A stretch of 18,274 nucleotides of DNA from Vicinamibacteria bacterium (GTDB lineage: Bacteria; Acidobacteriota; Vicinamibacteria; Fen-336; JAGNNV01). This document shows, piece by piece, positions 15,020 to 18,274 of the stretch. Both the position numbers and the translations under genes were made by a program. Numbering within the stretch: the stretch's first letter is position 1; every line of letters begins with the position of its first letter. The notes beneath the pieces were generated by a model. The model ran no database searches. It had not been told where the DNA came from and saw nothing but the letters and a program-made list of their open reading frames with translations. The stretch is taken from contig JAENWE010000198.1 of assembly GCA_016650185.1 (NCBI GenBank), positions 1 to 18,274 of the forward strand, read 5' to 3'.

Positions 15020-15454
15020 CTAGTCATTGAGGTGCGACTCCCGCAGATCCATGGCCTGATTGGCGAGGGTGTCGGCCTTTTTGTTGAACTCGCGGCGGAC
15101 GTGGTTGATCTCGGCCGCGTCGAAGCCGCGGCGAAGGGTCGAGGCCTGCCTCCAGAGCGTGATCATGTCCGGATGTTTGACCTTGTAGACGCCGTTCATC
15201 TGCTTCACCACCAGCTCCGAATCCGATCGGATCTCGATATGGCGGGCCCCGCGGGCGGAGGCGAGGCGGAAGGCATGCACCAGGGCCCTATACTCCGCGA
15301 CGTTGTTGGTGGCGACGCCGATGAAGCCAAAGTGCTCAGCCACGATCTGACCCTCCCGGTCCACGGCGTGGACGCCGAAACCCGAGGGCCCGGGATTGCC
15401 TCGCGACCCGCCGTCGATGTGGATCACGAGTTCAGGGGTGAGGGAGGAGTTCAC
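15020..15454 (-). CDS. Ribonuclease HI-family protein
   Basis: 144-residue RNase H fold protein with all four acidic active-site residues: D14 (VIHIDGGSRGNPGPSGFG), E54 (TNNVAEYRAL), D78 (IRSDSELVVKQMNG) and D128 (FNKKADTLANQAMD). It should cleave the RNA strand of RNA-DNA hybrids in the cytoplasm. The spacing and the VKQMNGVYKVKHPDM segment match the short prokaryotic RNase HI-like branch, often annotated as reverse-transcriptase-like, rather than E. coli RnhA. The start is GTG at 15454 with AGGG about 8 nt upstream. It lies 42 nt after the zinc-ribbon gene; as I recall, the same pair is neighbouring in actinobacteria, which supports a functional link of unknown nature. Confidence 0.9.
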   Translation of the reverse strand: MNSSLTPELVIHIDGGSRGNPGPSGFGVHAVDREGQIVAEHFGFIGVATNNVAEYRALVHAFRLASARGARHIEIRSDSELVVKQMNGVYKVKHPDMITLWRQASTLRRGFDAAEINHVRREFNKKADTLANQAMDLRESHLND

Positions 15455-15496
15455 GCGTTACCCTGTCTCAGGAGGCCCTGGGCCGCAGCCCTGGAC

Positions 15497-16237
15497 TCAG
15501 TGAGGAAGAGGAGCCTCAAGCGCTCCCTGGGGCGGCGGAGCGCTGAAGAACATGATCCGCGAGCACGAAGAACAGGTGATGATGGTGTCGTTTCGTTTCA
15601 CGTCCACGTACACCTGGGCGCGGAGTTTGACGTGGCACATGGTGCAGGCGCCGTCTTTGGCCTCGGAGAGCGCCGTCCCTCTTCGTTGCAGGATTCGCGA
15701 ATACTCGGCGAGGAGGTCGGGCTTGAGGTCGACCACTTTCTTCTCCCGGGTCGCCGCCACTTCGGCCCTCTTGGTCTGACAATCCAGGATCGAGGCGTCG
15801 ATGGCGCGAATTTCGTCTCGTCTCGAGGCCTCCACCTCTTTGAAAGCCGTCTCTTCGGACTTCACCCTGGCCAGCCCGCCTTCGCCTTTCTCCATGGCCT
15901 CGAGGATCTCGTCCTCGCGGGTGCGAATCTCCCGTTCGACGTTCTCGATTTCGTGGAGAAGGGCGGTGTATTCCTTGTTGGTCTTCACTTCTCCGAGCTG
16001 GCCCTTGTACTTCGAACGCTTGGCCTCGAAGTCCTGGACTTCAAGCTCCAGGTGCTTTCGACCCTTCGACAGGCCGTCGAGCGCCGCCTTGGCGGCGTCG
16101 AGCGCCGCCCGATCCGCCACGATCTGGGCCTCGATCGCCGCCTTCTTCTGGGGAAGGGCAAGAAGCTCGCTGTCGAAATGTCTCAACTCCACATCGGCGC
16201 GGTGGAGATCCACGAGCGTCTCAAGATCAGGATGCAT
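15497..16237 (-). CDS. Coiled-coil C4 zinc-ribbon protein (CT398/DUF164-like)
   Basis: 246-residue protein. Residues 1 to about 185 are a long charged helical hairpin/coiled coil (heptad-like Leu, Glu and Lys-rich stretches). A C4 zinc ribbon follows: C198-TM-C201 and C222-SS-C225 in GACTMCHVKL and ITCSSCSRIMFF. This is the layout of the CT398-like family (YKGQLGEVKTNKEYTALLHE is its most conserved helix turn). Structural work on the chlamydial relative suggested a role near sigma54 and flagellar or secretion components; the general function is unclear. The ATG at 16237 has GGAAAGG upstream. No membrane segment or signal peptide is seen. It is 35 nt after the secreted repeat protein gene and may still belong to the same transcript. 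Confidence 0.85.
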   Translation of the reverse strand: MHPDLETLVDLHRADVELRHFDSELLALPQKKAAIEAQIVADRAALDAAKAALDGLSKGRKHLELEVQDFEAKRSKYKGQLGEVKTNKEYTALLHEIENVEREIRTREDEILEAMEKGEGGLARVKSEETAFKEVEASRRDEIRAIDASILDCQTKRAEVAATREKKVVDLKPDLLAEYSRILQRRGTALSEAKDGACTMCHVKLRAQVYVDVKRNDTIITCSSCSRIMFFSAPPPQGALEAPLPH

Positions 16238-16272
16238 GGCGAACCCCGATCTTACCTTTCCGGGGGCCTTCG

Positions 16273-17151
16273 CTATTCCACCCAGATCTCGATCGTCTCG
16301 CCGTCCTCGCCCACGATCGACACGATCTCACGGATGTTGAGAGCGCGGAGGCGTTTCCAGAAACCGTCCGCGTCGTACCCCTTGAGCTCAAGTCCCCGTT
16401 TGGTGGCTTCGGGCAACGATCCGAACACGAACTCGGCCAGCGAAAAGGGCACGGTCACGGCCACGGTCTGCTTGCCGCCCTTGGTGATTCGGATTCTGAG
16501 CAGGCGCGCCGGCCCCTGAGGCTCGCGGTCGGGAGACGAGCTTTTGGAGGCCCGCGATGGCGTGGGAGTGGGACGAGCCTCGCGAGGCGAGGGGGCATCG
16601 CGCAAGCTCTTCGGTTCGAGGCGGAGCAACTGAAGCTTCGCCCGTTCCACGATGTCGGCATCCTTCGAGGTGGTGACGATCTCGCGAAGGACCCGGGTGG
16701 CCTTCCCCGCCTCCGCGAGGTTCGGGAGCGAACCGACCTGCAACGCGCCGAAGTATCGGACCGAAGGCCGATCGTCGCCCAAGGAGCGCAAGACCGCGTT
16801 CAAAAAGCCCGTCTTCCCGGACCGGGTCAGCTTCGTGGCCAGGCCAATGCGGGAAATCTCGGCCTCTTCGGCCAGCCGGGCGTCGGTGGGCGGCAGGTCG
16901 AGAAACGCTCCGTACTCCCGGAACGCCCGTTCGCTCTCTCCCAGCGACTCACTGCAACGAGCGACCCAATACGTCGCGGCCTCGCTCGACGATCCCTTCA
17001 AGGCGGCTATTTCCGCCCACTTGGCTCGCGACTCCTGGTACTTTCGGTCAAAGAAGAGGGCCTTGGCCTCGGTGAGATCGACTTCGGCGGCCATCGTCAA
17101 CACGAACGGCAATCCGGAAAGGGCGACAAGGGCGGCGGCCATAATGTTCAT
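16273..17151 (-). CDS. Secreted/periplasmic repeat protein with SHOCT-like C-terminus
   Basis: 292-residue protein. Residues 1 to about 22 are a signal peptide-like hydrophobic segment (ALVALSGLPFVLTMAA). About 25-110 look like TPR-type helices (AKALFFDRKYQESRAKWAEI, then SESERAF-like turns). About 110-175 look like HEAT-type repeats (DRPSVRYFGALQVGSLPNLA). About 178-212 is a Pro/Ser/Arg-rich linker. About 213-292 resemble the SHOCT-like domain found in proteins linked to anti-sigma systems (VTVPFSLAEFVFGSLPEATK, ending DGETIEIWVE). Domain limits are approximate. Its ATG overlaps the anti-sigma stop (ATGA), so it is the third gene of the sigma operon. It may be a sensor or output protein of the envelope-stress circuit; this role is inference from position. 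Confidence 0.7.
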   Translation of the reverse strand: MNIMAAALVALSGLPFVLTMAAEVDLTEAKALFFDRKYQESRAKWAEIAALKGSSSEAATYWVARCSESLGESERAFREYGAFLDLPPTDARLAEEAEISRIGLATKLTRSGKTGFLNAVLRSLGDDRPSVRYFGALQVGSLPNLAEAGKATRVLREIVTTSKDADIVERAKLQLLRLEPKSLRDAPSPREARPTPTPSRASKSSSPDREPQGPARLLRIRITKGGKQTVAVTVPFSLAEFVFGSLPEATKRGLELKGYDADGFWKRLRALNIREIVSIVGEDGETIEIWVE

Positions 17152-17942
17152 GGCGCGGCGAGCTCTTGGGTAACCATGTCTATCTTCATGAGCAGATTCC
17201 TGCGGTCCACCTTACGGGCAATCGCATCCACGTCGGTGCGTCTGGTGCACTGGGGAAGGTCCGCCACCTGCTGCAAGACGCCCTCGACTTCTTCCATCAC
17301 ACCGCGGGCGGCAGTCAGAGTCTCTCCCGAGCCGGAGACGAGTGCGGCCCGGCGTCTGAGAAGAGTGCGACTGGTCTGGGCTTCCTGCCGCACATCCACG
17401 CTGTCTTGGGGTGAGTCCGGACAATCGGCCGCGGCCGTGACCTGAATGAGAATGTCCTGCGCCTCGGCCAGGTAACGAGCGGCGTTCGCGCGCAGTTGCG
17501 TCTTCTCCAGGCGTTCGTAGAAGGCGGCATTATTGGCCTGAGTCTCGGTCGGAGCCTGCAGGCGCGCGACCTCGGCCGGGGGCGCCGTCGATGGAGACGA
17601 GAGCCGGGTGGCGAGAGCGCCGGCGATGAGGCCAAACCCCACCAGACCAAGGGAGGCCAGGGCGAGGCCAGGGTTCCAATCCCGAGCCGAGGCGGGTTGA
17701 GACTCGGTTCGAATCCGGGCCAGAACCCTGGTTCGCAGCGCCTCGGATGAAATGGGCAGCGGACGATCCAGCGCGGCATCTCGCCGTAGCGCCTCCACGG
17801 CGAGGGCCAACCCCGCGAACTCGGCCTCACAGGAGGCACAGCCCTTCAGGTGCGTCCGAAGCCATTCGGCCGGAAGGGTGTCCAGCGTCGATGCCGCAAG
17901 CAGACCGAGCTGACGACGGTAGCGGAAGTGGAGGAAGGTCAC
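17148..17942 (-). CDS. Membrane-anchored zinc-finger anti-sigma factor
   Basis: 264-residue protein with the classic layout of ECF anti-sigma factors. An N-terminal cytosolic zinc-finger domain carries HLKGCASC (H31, C35, C38). One transmembrane helix spans about 91-112 (ALASLGLVGFGLIAGALA), followed by a periplasmic part rich in helices (about 130-260). The GTG start overlaps the sigma stop as GTGA, and the next gene is coupled by ATGA. It is predicted to hold the sigma factor at the membrane until a signal reaches the periplasmic region. The periplasmic domain has two cysteines (CPD near 184 and QC near 240) that could be redox-responsive; this is inference. Confidence 0.85.
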   Translation of the reverse strand: MTFLHFRYRRQLGLLAASTLDTLPAEWLRTHLKGCASCEAEFAGLALAVEALRRDAALDRPLPISSEALRTRVLARIRTESQPASARDWNPGLALASLGLVGFGLIAGALATRLSSPSTAPPAEVARLQAPTETQANNAAFYERLEKTQLRANAARYLAEAQDILIQVTAAADCPDSPQDSVDVRQEAQTSRTLLRRRAALVSGSGETLTAARGVMEEVEGVLQQVADLPQCTRRTDVDAIARKVDRRNLLMKIDMVTQELAAP

Positions 17943-18274
17943 GCCTGCGCCTCCCCCATGGCCGTCTTCATTCGGGCAAGAGCACGATTGAGCGAACTCT
18001 TGACCGTCCCCAGGCGAACCCCAAGGGTGGACGCGATCTCGTCCAGAGACATTTCCGAAAAATGCCGCAGGGTCACCACCGCCCGCTGCCTCTCATTGAG
18101 AGCGAGGAGGCCGCGCTCGAGGGCGCGACGTGTGTCTTCGGTGTGGAGATGGTCGATGGGCCCTGCCTCATGCCGGGACGGGACATGCTGGAGGTCCTCG
18201 TTCTCGACCGCGACTTCACGTGTCCCTCGACGCTTCTTCTGCCGATACCGGTCGATGGCCGCGTTGATGGCCAC
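17939..18274 (-). CDS. ECF sigma factor, C-terminal part (5' end outside window)
   Basis: 111 visible residues; the frame stays open to the right edge, so the N-terminal sigma2 region is mostly missing. The visible start (AINAAIDRYRQKKRRG) resembles the end of region 2. A variable linker follows, then region 4 with RALERGLLALNERQRAVVTL and a helix-turn-helix MSLDEIASTLGVRLGTVKSS, which binds the -35 element. It is coupled by a 4-nt GTGA overlap to its zinc-finger anti-sigma factor. Which genes it controls is not visible. ECF operons often drive themselves, so the - strand genes down to the selenoprotein could be partly under its control; that is a guess. Confidence 0.9.
   Translation of the reverse strand: MAINAAIDRYRQKKRRGTREVAVENEDLQHVPSRHEAGPIDHLHTEDTRRALERGLLALNERQRAVVTLRHFSEMSLDEIASTLGVRLGTVKSSLNRALARMKTAMGEAQA

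Noticed and set aside
14546..16519. 657-codon open frame on the + strand
   Set aside because: It is antisense to three well-supported genes (aldehyde dehydrogenase, RNase H, zinc ribbon) and its translation shows no family motif; long antisense frames are expected in GC-rich coding DNA.

Overview
The window is GC-rich, gene-dense bacterial chromosome with short spacers and many 4-nt start/stop overlaps. No rRNA, tRNA, insertion sequence, phage gene or CRISPR array is visible. The phylum cannot be fixed from the sequence. A bacilliredoxin, a GC-rich class III cyclase, an ECF sigma/anti-sigma operon and an apparent selenoprotein would suit an Acidobacteriota-like or other deep-branching Gram-negative lineage, but that is only a guess.

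Positions 1-9665 (mostly + strand) are a surface-glycan locus for nonulosonic (sialic-acid-like) sugars. It holds the end of a GT-B glycosyltransferase, a NeuB-family synthase, an SpsF-like cytidylyltransferase, a second and more canonical NeuB, a fused NeuA-like cytidylyltransferase/PseG-like protein, an NAD-dependent sugar epimerase/dehydratase and a Wzx-type flippase. There are thus two condensation-plus-activation pairs. In each, the activating gene starts with TTG overlapping the synthase stop (TTGA). Two housekeeping genes, dut (-) and a bacilliredoxin (+), sit between the two halves.

Positions 9702-12947 hold an adenosine deaminase (-) and, divergently, a 730-residue receiver/GAF-like/class IIIb adenylate cyclase (+).

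Positions 12915-18274 are all on the - strand. In transcription order they are an ECF sigma factor (cut by the window edge), a zinc-finger anti-sigma factor, a secreted repeat protein with a SHOCT-like C-terminus, a coiled-coil zinc-ribbon protein, an RNase HI-family protein, a PaaZ/BoxD-type aldehyde dehydrogenase and a peroxiredoxin-like protein.

The most notable feature is that last gene. A naive reading breaks it at an in-frame TGA (13332-13334). Read through, it gives a complete 173-residue AhpC/TSA_2 (PRXL2/SelU-like) protein with the TGA at the first redox position of a UxxC motif. A 7-bp hairpin with an AGGC loop begins 19 nt downstream of the TGA, as expected of a bacterial SECIS element. 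I read it as a selenoprotein that ordinary gene calling would truncate.
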